DNA of 64,000 nt from Tretioscincus oriximinensis (GCA_022410635.1 JAJVDF010000490.1:874917-938916); one strand, 5' to 3'. Positions 35,317-47,357 are shown, numbered from the stretch's first letter. The notes: generated by a model from the sequence alone, not told the origin. Translations and numbers: made by a program.

Positions 35317-36886
35317 CAAACTATTTCCTTTGCAAATGCTAGGAACAATTCACTGGGCACAATTTGTTACCCTGTGACTCACAATGCTTCTAAACAACTG
35401 AAGCTTGGAAAGCAGCAGTGGGGCATCAGTGGGTGGAGTCCCTCACTATTTCCCTCATTTCACAAATAGCTTCAGATGGCAAAATATGGACACAAATTAT
35501 TAACACATTTGTTGTAATAAAAGTGTCACACCTACTGAATGTTACTTATTGCTGCTTGGCGTCGAATGGCCTTAGTGTGGTTTAAGAAATGTTGGGTAGG
35601 TGTTTATAGGATCATGTCTGCTGAGTTTATATGCAAATGAGACATTTGGCAACTTCCTGATCTACATGGGTCTTTTTGGAGTGACAAAAAAGAAAGGTCT
35701 TGAACAGTTTTCACTTTAGTCTATGATTTTAAATTCACTAAGTTGTATGTTGACTGATCTCTTTATACATGCAGTCAAGAGCTTCGGGTCTTGTACTATT
35801 TAATTCTTTTTACTCCAACTGAATTGCAAGATTAAAAAGCACAATATTTTGTTGTTAAAATTCATTAACTGTATTGTACTCAGATTTGTGGAAGGAATCT
35901 GGTTAGCAAGACCCACATCATGAAGTTCCAATCAAAATCTAAAAAAAATCAGCTTGTCTATTAAATTCAGTTTTACACTAAACCTACGTTCTTAACAGTA
36001 TAAAATACTTCTGTGCAGCAACCAAAATGACTAGCACAAGAACCCGTCTCAGAAAGAGCTTTGTTCATTCCCTAAGGCAGTGCAGAAATCCTTTATACAA
36101 GTACTAAATATAACCTGCTATTAAAAATGGATTGCAGAGTTTCCTTCAAGGTACACTTTGAATAGTATTCAGAATTCATTCATAAGACAGACCAACCAAC
36201 AACAAANGGCACAGCAAAGTCTCTGGAAGAGTCTTCATGAGGTGTAGACCTCCCTCTGGTGTTTGTTAAGTGTATAGATGACATATTTTTGCCATTTTCA
36301 GAAGTTGTATATTTCAGGGGATTCCCTTATTTTTTGGTCGCTAAGGTCCAAATTATNAACATCTGTATACATATATGTGCCCTTTCAGATATTTGTTATT
36401 ACTGAATGGCAAGAAGAATGTTTCCCATAAAGAAAAGAACATGACAAATGGGGGAATTTATAAGAAACTATATACAACCCTAAAAATAGATTTATGAAGG
36501 CAAGCCGAAATCAACATTTGCAGCTAGCTTACTCAAAAAATGTTTAAGCCATCGGGTACAATTGTGTATTTGTGTGTTTGTATGTAGCTGTGGTCACACA
36601 TTTACACCATTTTCAGTTCTTCTTCAATCCTGAAGAAAGAGAATTACTCCAGAAAATGGGGCTAAAAATGAGTTGAAAATTATCTACAGAAAAAGTGGAT
36701 CATGGCCTGGATCAATGGATGGATAGGTGGATAGATAGATGAACTCATGAACAGATGGGAAGATATTTGTGCTACTAAAAATATTACAAGTGAATGAACA
36801 ATAAAAAAAAACCATCACCTTTGTAGATGTCATATTGATTTTTTGCTATGCAATATTTACATGGATATTTCTTTTTCATTTCAAAG
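35317..36886. other. PHACTR3 intron remainder, no element seen
   Basis: AT-rich intronic DNA with no recognisable exon or transposon; a weak GGAT-type simple repeat lies near 36710-36745. Confidence 0.5.
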
Positions 36887-37027
36887 CTTAATCAAAGACC
36901 TACAGTTGACGAACTAAGAGACAGAAAAATTCTAATTCGATTCAGTGATTATGTGGAAGTGGCAAAAGCACAGGATTATGACAGGAGAGCAGACAAGCCA
37001 TGGACCAGACTCTCAGCAGCTGATAAG
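36887..37027 (+). CDS. PHACTR3: PHACTR3 coding exon with last RPEL motif and PP1-binding segment
   Basis: A 141-base exon in phase 0 at both ends, between TTTCAAAG and GTAAAA. It encodes 47 residues. First comes [16 protein letters not shown], the last RPEL motif. LIRF follows directly and acts as the RVxF-type anchor for protein phosphatase 1. Then come [15 protein letters not shown] and [13 protein letters not shown]; the tryptophan and neighbouring arginines belong to the extended PP1 (RVxF-phiphi-R-W) interface known in PHACTR1. No residue of these motifs is damaged. This is the most conserved exon of the gene. Confidence 0.96.
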
Positions 37028-38394
37028 GTAAAATGCTTTAAAACTATTGTCAGGTGCCTACATATGTAACTCAAGCACTCAAAAGTCAGTCCCACACTAA
37101 AGCTGAACCCTGACAAGTTGGAGGTTTTGTGGATAAGAAGCACCAAGTTTTAGAGACCAGAGCATTTGTCTATGCAATATGCGGCTGAGGTTTCAGATTG
37201 TTCTTTTGAGACATCATTGTCAAGGAAGGTTCAAATGTCCTTTATNACCAAGAATGCCTATTAGCAGGTGTATCAGCTACATGTTTACTTGGACAGGGAT
37301 AACTTGATGAAAGTTGTCCATGCCCTTGTAACCTTACACTTAAGATACTGCAACTCTTGCACCTGCTTCNGAACTTGAAATGAATGCAAAAAGGTGGCTT
37401 CCAGGATATTATATACAGTGCTTGTTCATGGAAACATCATACCTATGTTTAAAAATTGCACCATCTGCCAGTTAACTAGTGACCTGGGTCCAAGGTTTTA
37501 TGCTTGGCATGTTAAACCCTAAACAAGTTGATGTCGCTTCTGGGGCGGACATAAAATCTCCATTAGAGAATCTGTGAAAAATGATGGCTATCTCTTTGGG
37601 GCAGCAAAAACGGAAGACCTCTCATTCCCAAACCAGAGATGTGGCAAAAATAGAAACAGAGTCTTGTATGAGTATAATCCAAATTCAATCGAAATTCAGA
37701 GCAATTTTAACTGAAGAAATGCAGCAGCAGAAAAAAAATTCCCCTCTCACAATCCCAAGGGTCTTCTCACCCACCCCAGCAGACTTCTTTTTAATATTTT
37801 TTTTCCTCAACAAAACCTCCCCCACCCCTGGGGAAGGCAGAGTAGACATTCCCAAACCAGGTTTTCCCCAGGAAGTTTTCAAAATACTATTTGCAACCTT
37901 GATGAGTGAGCCGCCACTACTGATATTTTGCAGAGAAATGAATGTTCCACAGTTGAAACTCTACCATGGAAACATCCTTTTGTGACAAACTTGGTATCTT
38001 CTGAGAAACTAGAGCTCTCTTTAGTTAATATGGATAATAAAGAGGCAAATCTAGTTCAGTCTAGGTCATGCAAAAACTGCATGCACTGAGTGAGGTGTGT
38101 GTGTATGTAAACATGGATGTTTTAGAGTTATCACCAAAAAAACCTGGGAGTGTACTTGGTAACTTTAGTAGCTATAGAAGAGAGGAATTTATAATGCCTG
38201 CAGCACTTGGGGGAAAAGTGCTGCCATACCCTGAAGTCTGACCCCACACACAAAATTTCACATGCCAAATAGGTCCAAAATCTCTTGCAATTCCAGATCC
38301 GATCACATGACTTCCAGCTCTGGTCTGGAAATGACATCAATCAAGATGTCCTTTCTGGAAATGGAAACAAAAATGCAAAGAAATGATGTAAGAG

Positions 38395-38683
38395 CAGGGG
38401 GGCCCAAACTACGGCCCGAGGGCCACATGCGGCCCGCCAAGGACATTTATCCGGCCTGCAAGATGTTGTTGTCACCACCATCTGTCCTGATTAGCAGCCA
38501 GCTAGTCTCGGGCTCACAGTAACACACCCCTTGCCTTTTCAATAGCACATGCGCACACTTCATGATACTAGGTGCCCCCAAAACTAGGAATTTGCTCATA
38601 GTTTTTTTTCACTATATTCTGGCCCTCCAGCGATCTGAGTAACAGTGAACTGGCCCCCTGTTTAAAAAGTTTGAGGATCCCTG
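38395..38683. mobile_element. hAT-like non-autonomous DNA transposon, 289 bp
   Basis: Left end CAGGGGGGCCCAAACTACGG and right end AAGTTTGAGGATCCCTG are inverted. The interior has GGCCCGAGGGCCACATGCGG and CTATGAGCAAATTCC (reverse strand), the wording of the widespread vertebrate hAT family with CAGNGG termini. Flanking 8-mers TGTAAGAG and CATAAGAA agree at only five positions, so a target duplication is decayed at best. Confidence 0.75.
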
Positions 38684-39386
38684 CATAAGAACCATTACAC
38701 ATATTAGTACGTGAATGGGTATTCTCATTCCCCCATATAAGAATCTTGGACAGTTCCAACAATTCTATCCTGGTTTTTAGATGATAACCCTATACTTAAA
38801 AATCACTGCAATGGGTCCATATTCATTAATGTAAAATCTTTTTAGCAAATAAATCAGGTACACCTACAGTATAGCCCATCATTTTCCCTTTATGCNTATA
38901 TTAAAATGAAGTTTCTTAATAAAAGAGCAAACCATGCTACTAATAGAGTAATGAATATTAAAGTGAACACTGCTTGGTAAAATATATACACAGCCAAAGC
39001 AAACAAAAAAAAGCATTTGTTTAATTTTTAATTTTGCAATCCAAACTGTGCTGCAATTAAGGCTTTTTGACACAGTAAAAAGTGTTTCTCTCTAAATGCA
39101 GATGGCATGAATACTTTTTTCTGGTTTGCATTTTTAATAAGGTGAGCTAATAAGTAGCCAGGGGACTTGGGCTGCATCTGTTTAAAACTGAAAAGAAGAA
39201 TCAGTGTCCAGAACTGAAAATAAAAATAATAAACTAGGTCAGTGCTGTATACTTTCCCTTCATGGCTTACTGCCTTATCGTGCTGGAAAGATTTGCAAGG
39301 CAGCCTCAGTGAATCTGTGCTGTACTCAAAATGGATAATATTATTATTAACTACAACAACATTTGTAAAATGCCCCATTCCCCAAA

Positions 39387-39560
39387 GGTTTTATTGCTTT
39401 CTCCACAACAGACACCCTGTGAAGTAGGTGGGGCTGAGAGTGTTTCAAAGAACTGTGATTGGCCCAAGGTCACCCAGCTGGCTTCATAGAGGGATGTGGA
39501 ATCGAACCGGAAGACTGTCAGATAAGAGTCTATCACTCTAACCAGTACACCAAACTGACC
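39387..39560 (-). mobile_element. tRNA-derived SINE, 3'-truncated copy
   Basis: CTCCACAACAGACACCCTGT, GGCCCAAGGTCACCCAGCTG, and a tRNA-like end with B-box GGTTCGATTCC on the - strand (39500-39485). The TTTA tail seen in the 4609 copy is missing. Confidence 0.82.
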
Positions 39561-40091
39561 TTTGACAAAAGGTGGTCCATTGGAGAAGGAAAGGACAAAT
39601 CCACCCAGTATCCTTGTTTTAAAAAGCCATGGACAGTATCAAAAGGCTGAAAGATATCACATTAGAAGGGTAGTTAGTCCTGGACATCAGAAGATATTCT
39701 GTATTTGCTAGGGAAGAGCAGAGAGAAATTACAAATGATTCCAGAATAAAAGGACTGGACCAAAGGCAACGTGGGGAGGTTTTGTAGTGAAAGGAAATGG
39801 TGATGCTGTAAAGAACAATCTAGCTTAGGAACCTGGAATCTCAGCACATCCTGCGTCTTCAGCAGCAAATATCAATGAGCATCTTCCTGGGCAAAATTTG
39901 TAGCTGGATCTGTCGCTGTCCACATGCTGAAATCCTGACATTCACAATTGGACATTGAACTGGGAGAAAACTTCCCAACTGCACTTTGGGTGACTGGCAA
40001 AAGCTGTCCTACAGGCAAACGTCCCACGGCTGATGTACGTTAGCTTGTGTTCCTACACATGTAAGGCAGATTAATCAGTTCTATGGTAATG

Positions 40092-40615
40092 TAAGAACAC
40101 AGATTAGTCCTGCTGGGTTGGGCCACAGTTCATCTAGTNCAGCATTCTGTTTCACACAGTGATAATTGCACCTGGGCAATCTCAAGCAGAAGGCAAAACT
40201 TCCACCTGCTCTCGACTCCCTGCAAATGGTTTTTCCAGAATATTGCCTCTTGTTCCATCCCAGAGGCAGTATTAAGATGTCCACAGTAGTAGCTATTGAT
40301 ACACTTGGCTAATCCTATTTTAAATCTAGCCTGCTGGCTACCACCACCTCTTCTAGAAGTAAATTTCATAGAACCATTGACCCTCTGAGTGAAAAGATGC
40401 TTTCCCTTGTCTGACCGAACTCTTCCGCCCATCAGCTTCATAGGGTTTCCTCTAATCTCAGAGTTATGTGAAAGGGAAAATATTTTTTCTCTAGTCGCCA
40501 TATCAATCCCATGCATCATTTTATACACTTCAATCAGCTCTCCTATTAAACACTGTCTTTTGAGGCTGAAGAGACCTAGACATTGCAGCCTGATTTCATA
40601 AGGTTTTCCAGACCC
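40092..40615 (-). mobile_element. CR1 3' fragment
   Basis: The - strand reads YKMMHGIDMATREKIFSLSH then KLMGGRVRSDKGKHLFTQRV, the ORF2 C-terminus. A 3' UTR runs to 40092. It is diverged, with a frameshift at the LPEEVV region. Confidence 0.88.
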
Positions 40616-40993
40616 ATCATTTGATGTGTATTANCACTATTCCCACGCACACAATGTAGAATAGCGAGCTCTTTAAAATACATTAGCAAGTCTGTGCCAA
40701 TAGAACCTTAGTCTGTGAAGGCTCAAGGTACCAACTTTTTCTTGTTAACTTCTAAGGTTCAGATCACATACATGCTAGTGTGGATATATTCCAATATGCT
40801 ATTGCTAGGAATTGGTTGATAACTTTGGCAGACAAGGGGAGAATCAGACCAATAAATATTTCAAATTGCACTGAACTTTGGGGATTTACAATAAAGAAGA
40901 CGCCAGTATTGTCTCTGTTATATTTGTCTTTCAATACACCTTTTCTCTTGCTAATTCCAGAGATGGCAACTAACTTTTCTTTTATTCTTATAG

Positions 40994-41070
40994 GCAGCCA
41001 TCCGTAAAGAGTTAAATGAATACAAAAGTAATGAAATGGAGGTGCATGCGTCAAGCAAGCATTTGACAAG
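40994..41070 (+). CDS. PHACTR3: PHACTR3 penultimate coding exon
   Basis: A 77-base exon between TTCTTATAG and GTTAGT, starting in phase 0 and ending with two bases of an arginine codon. It encodes AAIRKELNEYKSNEMEVHAS then SKHLTR. This is the C-terminal helix that follows the PP1-binding tryptophan. The ending EVHASSKHLT is my main reason for choosing PHACTR3 over its paralogues. Confidence 0.95.
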
Positions 41071-41191
41071 GTTAGTGACCCTTGTATTAAGAACAGTTTT
41101 GTTGAGACCAGAATCTGAAAAACGTTTTGTAGAAACCTAGGGCAAAAACACACTAGAGCTTTATCTGAAAATCTGATCTCGTAGTAATGTG

Positions 41192-41290
41192 ACCCTTTCT
41201 GCACTGGGCCTTGGTCCATGTTATATCCTGGAATAGCGACTAACCATCTGCATGTGACTGCAGAATACAGAAGGCACTGGGCAGGGTCAG
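41192..41290. mobile_element. 'GAGCC' repeat family, partial copy
   Basis: GCACTGGGCCTTGGTCCATG and TATATCCTGGAATAGCGAC match the left half of the family; the right end is shortened. Confidence 0.5.
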
Positions 41291-41318
41291 CATGAAAATC
41301 CCCATCTGTATGTATAAT

Positions 41319-41680
41319 GAACCATGTACCAAAGAGTCCAACATTCTGACGTGTAACACCAATGACAGGGCTCAGAACATTGGCAGCCTCCAGAGACCAA
41401 TAATAGGGCTCGAAACTTTGGCAGCCTGCAGAGACCAATGACAAGGCTTGGAACTTTGGCAGCCTTGAGTGAAAGGGAGCGAGATAAGGAGGGAGGCAGA
41501 AGGGGGGAAACTGAAGGGGGAAAGAAAGAAATGGCAAAAGGGATAGGAGGGGGCAGGGAAGGAGGGTGTGGGTGGAGGTACGGTTGTGAGCAAGAGGAAA
41601 GGGAGCCAGAGCCTATTTCTTTACTGTAACGCAATGGGCTAATTCCACTAGTTTTAGAATATAATCTGAAGTAAGTCTCC
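41319..41680. repeat. Interspersed repeat with internal purine-rich tract, copy 1
   Basis: It opens with CCAAAGAGTCCAACATTCTG. Three near-tandem units of about 45 bp follow (CAGCCTCCAGAGACCAATGA type), then a 120-base GGA/GAA-rich tract. It ends GGGCTAATTCCACTAGTTTT. The copy at 55765-56225 has the same flanks with a longer purine tract. Confidence 0.7.
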
Positions 41681-42969
41681 ATGCAAAGGGCTTACAAACA
41701 TGTGCTTCAAAATAGGAGGCATTCAATAGAATAGACAAGCACAGGCATACTGTGAAAGGATCAACGAAAGGTGGAAATGTAAGGAAAATACATGTTGTAA
41801 AATCCACTTTAAACTTTCTTCACACTGTCATTTGGCATTCACTCTTCATCACAGTTAAATTCTGATCCCAAATTAATGTCTAATGGTTAAAAGTTATTTA
41901 AACTTTTGCTCTTTGGCATAAAATGCTTGGAGATTTTCAATGAGATATACATGCATATATGTATGAATATTTATCCTGTCCTAGACCAATATTAGTCCCA
42001 TTTGCCAGGGAAATATTGCAGACCTCACACCTCCCCACTCATTTTTTACAAGCATATTTCCCCCTGACCACAGATATAGACACATACCTGTGTATGTAAT
42101 GCACAAGGCAAGGGAACATATGTGATGCTCCAAGTTACTGAATGGTTGCAAAAGATTTAAGAATATTATCAGATTTTTTTNAAAAAAATAGGTAACTACA
42201 GGCACTTTCAAACATGTTGGTTACTACAGAAAACAAATAGTTTTATCCAGTAAGTGAAAGGATGACCTCAGTTTCTTATGCACTCATATTTTTGATCTAG
42301 TTTGCACATCTGACAAAATAAACTGAAATCCTGATGAATACAAAGATACATCTCACATAACCAGTGATCTCCTTAAAACCACATGAAGAGGTCATTAACA
42401 TATTTATACCACAGAACTTTTTGTCATTTTGCACAACCTTAATGTAAGTTCCTTCAAATGAAATTACCTTGACCATCTCCAGATAATGTCTGAAAATAAT
42501 TCCAAAAAATGATATTCCAGAATAAACCTCTTCCAGAATTACTGCTTGATCCTTAGATAGCTGGGCGGCAGTCAGGAAATCCAGGAGGCAATTATAGGAA
42601 TCTTCATTTGATGTTTGCCTCTATAATATTCTGTTATGCACAGCTGGACATTTTACTGGTATAAAATAGCCAGAAGGCTGCAAGGTTCTGCACCTGTGTG
42701 CTGCCTATTCCATGATAGCATTTTCTGTCACTATAGTGGAAAATAATACTCAAAACAGTTCTTGCAAATGGTACTCCCTTCCCAATTTTGGGGCATTTAT
42801 TAACATGTTATTGTATACTTTCAGATACAGGGTGATATAGAAATATAATTTTCCCCCCAGAATAATAATGCAATATATATCATATGTGGATGCAACCTTT
42901 GAATCATATCTCAGGGGGTAATGAATCCAGAGTGTCACTAATTTCTCTTCTTGTTTTGTTTGACTTTAG
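41681..42969 (+). other. PHACTR3: Last PHACTR3 intron, remainder
   Basis: AT-rich, no recognisable element or exon. The acceptor is TTTGACTTTAG at 42969. Confidence 0.6.
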
Positions 42970-42985
42970 ATTCCACAGGCCATAG
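42970..42985 (+). CDS. PHACTR3: PHACTR3 terminal coding exon (FHRP stop)
   Basis: Only 16 coding bases: A completes the arginine codon from the previous exon, then TTC CAC AGG CCA TAG gives FHRP and stop. The resulting C-terminus RFHRP is the invariant end of PHACTR proteins, so the gene model closes exactly. The tiny coding part followed by a long 3' UTR is normal for this family. Confidence 0.95.
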
Positions 42986-43575
42986 AGATTTTCTTCTGAG
43001 AAGAATTGTCTACTTTTTTTGATACCACTGTTGAACGTGCATCAGGGAAAGTAAGAAGGTTTTTCCCTTGAGGTCCCATCTATAACAAGCTGATGTTTCA
43101 TGTTCAATGACTCTGCAGATTCAATTTCTGCAACACACACTCAAAAACGAGTTACCGAGAAGACCTGCTCCATGGAGCTGCAACAGCGATGGGACGGGAG
43201 GATTTCGTTGAAACGGACCGAAGCCGAGTTCACAAAACGAGGAATGTACTCCTCGACTTTACTACTTGTTTTAAACTGTGTTGCAGCATATCGTGGAAAA
43301 GAAGGGGTTGTGCATGTACAGGCTTTACCATTCCAAGGCCTCTGACGTAATGGACATGACGCACACCGTCATTCAGTATTACCANGGTGACAAGACATTT
43401 GGAACTTATCACAATTAGTTTGTATAAAAACACTTGATTTCATGTTATAAAAATGATTTACTATTATGTTTTTCCCCCTTTTTTATATATAACGTCTAAC
43501 AAAAACACAGCTGCGGCTTTCTTTTTGGACTCTCGTTACTTTCCCCCCTTTAATTAAATGATTACTTACTGCAAA
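42986..43575 (+). other. PHACTR3: Probable PHACTR3 3' UTR
   Basis: Repeat-free sequence follows the stop. A variant polyadenylation signal ATTAAA lies at 43553-43558 with a T-rich stretch about 20 bases further on. The UTR may extend beyond this; no canonical AATAAA was noticed nearby. Confidence 0.45.
43553..43558 (+). terminator. PHACTR3: Candidate polyadenylation signal ATTAAA
   Basis: It sits 568 bases after the PHACTR3 stop, with a TTTCTTTTTGTTCTTTATGC stretch just downstream as expected for a cleavage site. Confidence 0.4.
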
Positions 43576-44480
43576 AAATGCCTTTCTTTTTGTTCTTTAT
43601 GCTTCCTGAAGTAGGAAGGAAGAAAAGAAGATGCAAAAAAAGAAAGAAGAAGCCATAAGAACTCACTAGGACGGAAATTAGAATCAATATTGTTCTGCAA
43701 ATTGACTTTACTCCATGCCCCTGATGAAGCAGGCTTAGGCTGTTTCCGTGCGTCACTTGTTTATTCCAGTATGTCCTGAGTATCCACTTCATCAGTTTAC
43801 TGGTTTTAATTCACCTCCTTCATACTGTTACAGTGTTGTTCATCATTCAGTCAGAGGTGAGATTGTCTNTGCATAGGATAATATCTCTAGTCAGCCATTC
43901 TGCCTGCTGGTTGCCAAGAAGTGCAGTAGCCCCTTCCTCCCAAATGCTTTTGGTTAGTTTGCTCTCCATATCAGATTCCTTCATCTCTCACCCTCACTTT
44001 CTCGTCAGAACTATCCACTTAACACAGCCTTTTCACCACATAGTTTGACAGCTACTTTCCCGGTAAACCAATAATCTGTTAAATTGGCTCTGTAGCCCCA
44101 AATGCAACCTGGTGGCAAGTGCAACCCAACCTCAACTTGAAAGTGAATTATTGACCCTCTCTGAACACAGCACTAGGCTGCAAAAGCTCAGGCTACCAAA
44201 TTTCTCTGTAAAGTGCTATTAGGTCTTTTTATTGCAATTTATTTTATTGATGTAGCTGCTAAAAAAGATGTTGCAGAGCAACCAAAGATCATCTAGAGTG
44301 ATTTTGGTGTTCTTTTCACTGTTTGTAGGGTCACTGTGTTGTTCAAAGGAATCAACGTGAAATGGCCATTATAGAAACTGAAAGTGTCAGTGACTGTGGC
44401 AATGGTGGTTGCAAATACATAAACTAGGGAAGGCAAAGGGTGCAAATGTCCCAGGAGATGAGCTGAAGAGAAGAGTAATA
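43576..44480. other. Intergenic stretch between convergent genes
   Basis: No exon or recognisable transposon was seen. Confidence 0.45.
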
Positions 44481-44713
44481 GTAGAAGAAGAAGAATCTGG
44501 TTTTTATACTCTAACCTTCTCAGCCAAAGGGACTCAAGAGAGGGTTACAAGGTTGTTTTTCACCAAAAACTTACATTGATTCTATCTTCCCAACCACATT
44601 TCCCTAGTTGCTGGGTTGGCCGAAGCCAAGGTCAGTAGAGAGTACTCACCCNCTCCATGGCTGACACATGAGGCCGCCAACTCAGATACCACCAAAGCTC
44701 TTAACCTCTACCA
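44481..44713 (-). mobile_element. SINE related to the 32836 family
   Basis: AGAAGAAGAATCTGGTTTTT, then CAAAGGGACTCAAGAG and GCTGGGTTGGCCGAAGCCA, parallels the SINE at 32836-33170. The right end is degraded. Confidence 0.6.
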
Positions 44714-46553
44714 AAGTACCAAAATATGCATAATACCATGGTGTGTGTGCCAAAATCCATATCTGATTTAGATACATCCCAGAAAACCAGGAATGTCCAT
44801 GATTTGTGGACAAGTCTAGTAAAAATCCCAGTTTGCCATCCCGATGTCAGAAGGAGAAGGAGGGAGGGACNGAAGCAGTTCCCTCCAACGACACACCTCC
44901 ACTGCAAGCCCAGCCTCGGCCCCAGCCGGCCGCCCTTTCTCTCCCATCTAGCAGTCAAAACCTCACCACAGGTTAGATTAGGTGACAGCCGTGATGGTGG
45001 ACAGGTTAACCATTATTAGCCGCAAGCAAGCAGCCGCCCGGGCGCTCTCCACAGGTAAGGAGGTTACCAGAAACAAAGCAAGATGGCAGCAGTGCCGAGT
45101 CTTTCATGGGTGGCTCCCAGAGAAGGCATTATANCTGGTGCATGAGAAGTAGCACCTGCTGAAATGGCCTCTTGGTGCACCCACATACTGAAGAACCAGC
45201 ACTGCTGGCCTGCTTTTTTTTTTGTTTAGGGGGGACAACCCTGCTCCGAACCTGGAGGAGGCACTGCTGCAACCCACCAAGTTAACTGATAGTGTGGTGG
45301 CAGTGTGGCAACTTAGCGCAAGGGGGCTTGCAAGTTGGATTTTTTTTCCAACAATGCATGAGTGAAGGCTCCTTCGAGGAAAATGGAAAGACTTGGCAAG
45401 GAATTGGAACATAAGAGAAGCCCTGTGGAATCTATTACTCTATTCTATTTTACTCTATTCTATGATTCTATGGGCAGCCATCTGTGTCTGAGATGGTTTA
45501 ATGAATCTTGTGTTGAGCAGGAGGTTGGACCCGTTTGGGTGTGTCTGTGTGTGTAAAGGGACTCGTGTGTTGCCAGGTCCATGCACCGTCGTGTGTGCAG
45601 GTGCGCGTGCTATTGTGTGTGCGTGTGTAATTTCTAAATTGTGTCCCAGTTTTGGACACTTAGATTATGGCAACCTAGACCTGGATGACATTGAACCTGA
45701 GTGCAAACGATTTTTTCAGATAATGTGGAGGCTAAAGTGCTTCCTTCTGAAATAACTGCTGACATGGGTTGAATGATCCATAATCAACACAAATAAGCAA
45801 AACTCTTTGGAAGGCAGGCAGGCAATTTGCATTGGACTCTGGATGTTTTCTGCCCAAATTTTTATTTATAACAGATGAATAAAGCATCTGACTTATAGAT
45901 GTCCTTTTGACAAAAAACCCTTAAATGTTCTAAAAATGTTAGGGTAATGCCACAACCCTTAAAACTGATATGAAAACTTTGGAAAGCGAACAAAATCCAG
46001 ATAAGAGCTACTGTGTCTGGATGGAATAATGCCAAATTTTGCCTCATTGAAATCCTAGAAGCCCTTTTTGCTGACCTAATAGTCACCAAAATAAAAATCT
46101 TTAACAAAAAAACTCCCAAGACAGAATTTAGAGTCTCAAAAGAAAGTTGCATCAAAGCCTTTCCTGAGGATCAGCAAAGGAAAATTTTGTTTCATTTGAA
46201 GATACCCTGTGAAGGATATGCAAAACTGCAGCTCATATCTTACAATTTCTTGGAGATGCCTGTAGCTGACAGATGTGCCAACATCCCTAGGCTTTTCTCA
46301 GAACATGTGAGTCCCATTGAAAATGTGCAAGGAATTTACCTTTGCGGAAAAAAAACGATGACCCTGCTATTATTGCCATCTCTGTGGATGGTACCACATT
46401 GCACTTGGACGCACCAATATCATTTAGCAGTTGGCACAGAATGTGTATTGAGGCGCTGCACCTGTGANATGCCTTCTGCACCAATGGTGTTTCCTGGCAC
46501 ACTACATATATTACAATACCAGTTAACACCTCAGGCTCTGGAGGAGTCTTTTG
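44714..46553. other. Intergenic stretch, few recognisable elements
   Basis: A short CR1-like scrap (AACATAAGAGAAGCCCTG near 45408, then CTATTCTATGATTCTATG near 45470) and a GT-rich run at 45535-45635 were seen. Otherwise nothing was recognised. Confidence 0.4.
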
Positions 46554-46741
46554 GACTATTTTCCCTCTTCTGGTTTCCACCAACATTTCTTTGGAAGAGT
46601 CAGTTTTTATACACTGCTTTTCTCAACCTGAAGGCTATCAAAGGGGCTTACATTTGATTACCTTCAGGTTGAGAAAAGCAGAATATAAAAACTGACTCTT
46701 CTAAAAAAATGTTGGTGGAAACCGGAAGAGGAAAAATAGTT
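46554..46741. repeat. Long inverted repeat, arms about 85 bp
   Basis: The left arm (46554-46638) runs GACTATTTTCCCTCTTCTGG ... GTTGAGAAAAGCA reversed in the right arm (about 46655-46741, ending AGAGGAAAAATAGT). Arms are about 90% identical with a spacer of some 15 bases. Each arm includes the GAAGAGTCAGTTTTTATAC text, resembling the tail of the 32836/44481 SINE family. Confidence 0.8.
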
Positions 46742-46874
46742 CTTCTCTTCACAATAAACACCTTGTGAAATATATGGGCTGAGAGAGCACTGAAGAACTA
46801 CCAAAACAGTTAAAAGAACATTTAGAATTGGTTTGAACCATAAGCATTTTAAATTTGCAGAAAAACAATAAACC

Positions 46875-46880
46875 TTTATT
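46875..46880 (-). terminator. SYCP2: Candidate SYCP2 polyadenylation signal AATAAA
   Basis: TTTATT on the + strand reads AATAAA on the - strand, about 410 bases beyond the SYCP2 stop codon. It would give a 3' UTR of about 0.4 kb. Confidence 0.4.
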
Positions 46881-47285
46881 TTAATTGCCACTGAAAATCA
46901 ANTGATAACATTTCTGTTCTTTTACATTATAATATATTTAAAAAGCTAATAACTGTTGTAAGCTCCATTAATTAACTTTGGCTAAAATGGAACCAGTGCT
47001 TTCAAGTTANCCGTGATTAAGTTCGGCCAAACCCAAAACTTAATCAAGACTTACCGTACTTTAACTGGCCAATGTACTTTAGAAATGATATTAATTTACT
47101 TTGATCTAAAAACTGCAAAAGATAAAATTGAAGCACAAAGAAAACTTTTTTTCATAAAAATGGTTTGCTTTTGTAACTGGATACAACAAATCCCTTATGC
47201 CTAGAATGACAGTATTTGTGAAACATTTCCAGTTTACTGAAAAGTAATTCATTCTAAAATTCAATTCAGGTAATATTATAAACAC

Positions 47286-47357
47286 TTAGAATTTTCTGCC
47301 TTCTGTCAAAAAGAGTGACTGTAGACCCTTGCGAACATTGAACAGTTCCTCTTCATG
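47286..47357 (-). CDS. SYCP2: SYCP2 terminal coding exon
   Basis: A 72-base exon in phase 0 after acceptor TTCTTTTTTAG. It encodes HEEELFNVRKGLQSLFLTEG RKF and the stop TAA at 47286-47288. It is the extreme C-terminus of SYCP2, just after the coiled coil. SYCP2 is a lateral (axial) element protein of the synaptonemal complex, essential for chromosome synapsis in meiosis. Assignment rests on continuous phase through ten exons, resemblance to the SYCP2 C-terminus as I remember it, and position beside PHACTR3. Confidence 0.9.
   Translation of the reverse strand, partial: HEEELFNVRKGLQSLFLTEGRKF

Larger units (their letters stand above)
37028..40993 (+). other. PHACTR3: PHACTR3 intron (4.0 kb)
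   Basis: Phase-0 intron, donor GTAAAA, acceptor TTCTTATAG. It holds a hAT-like element, a SINE and a CR1 fragment, listed separately. Confidence 0.85.

Noticed and set aside
40764..41537. 257-codon - strand ORF
   Set aside because: It runs antisense across the well-supported PHACTR3 exon 40994-41070, shows no family resemblance, and ends in the purine-tract repeat (41319 onward), whose reverse strand gives spurious Ser/Pro-rich frames.
43100..43345. + strand ORF MFNDSADSISATHTQK...
   Set aside because: It lies just after the PHACTR3 stop in the probable 3' UTR, with no splice signals or known homologue; an RPEL-like reading of its KRTEAEFTKRG lacks the RPxxxEL consensus.
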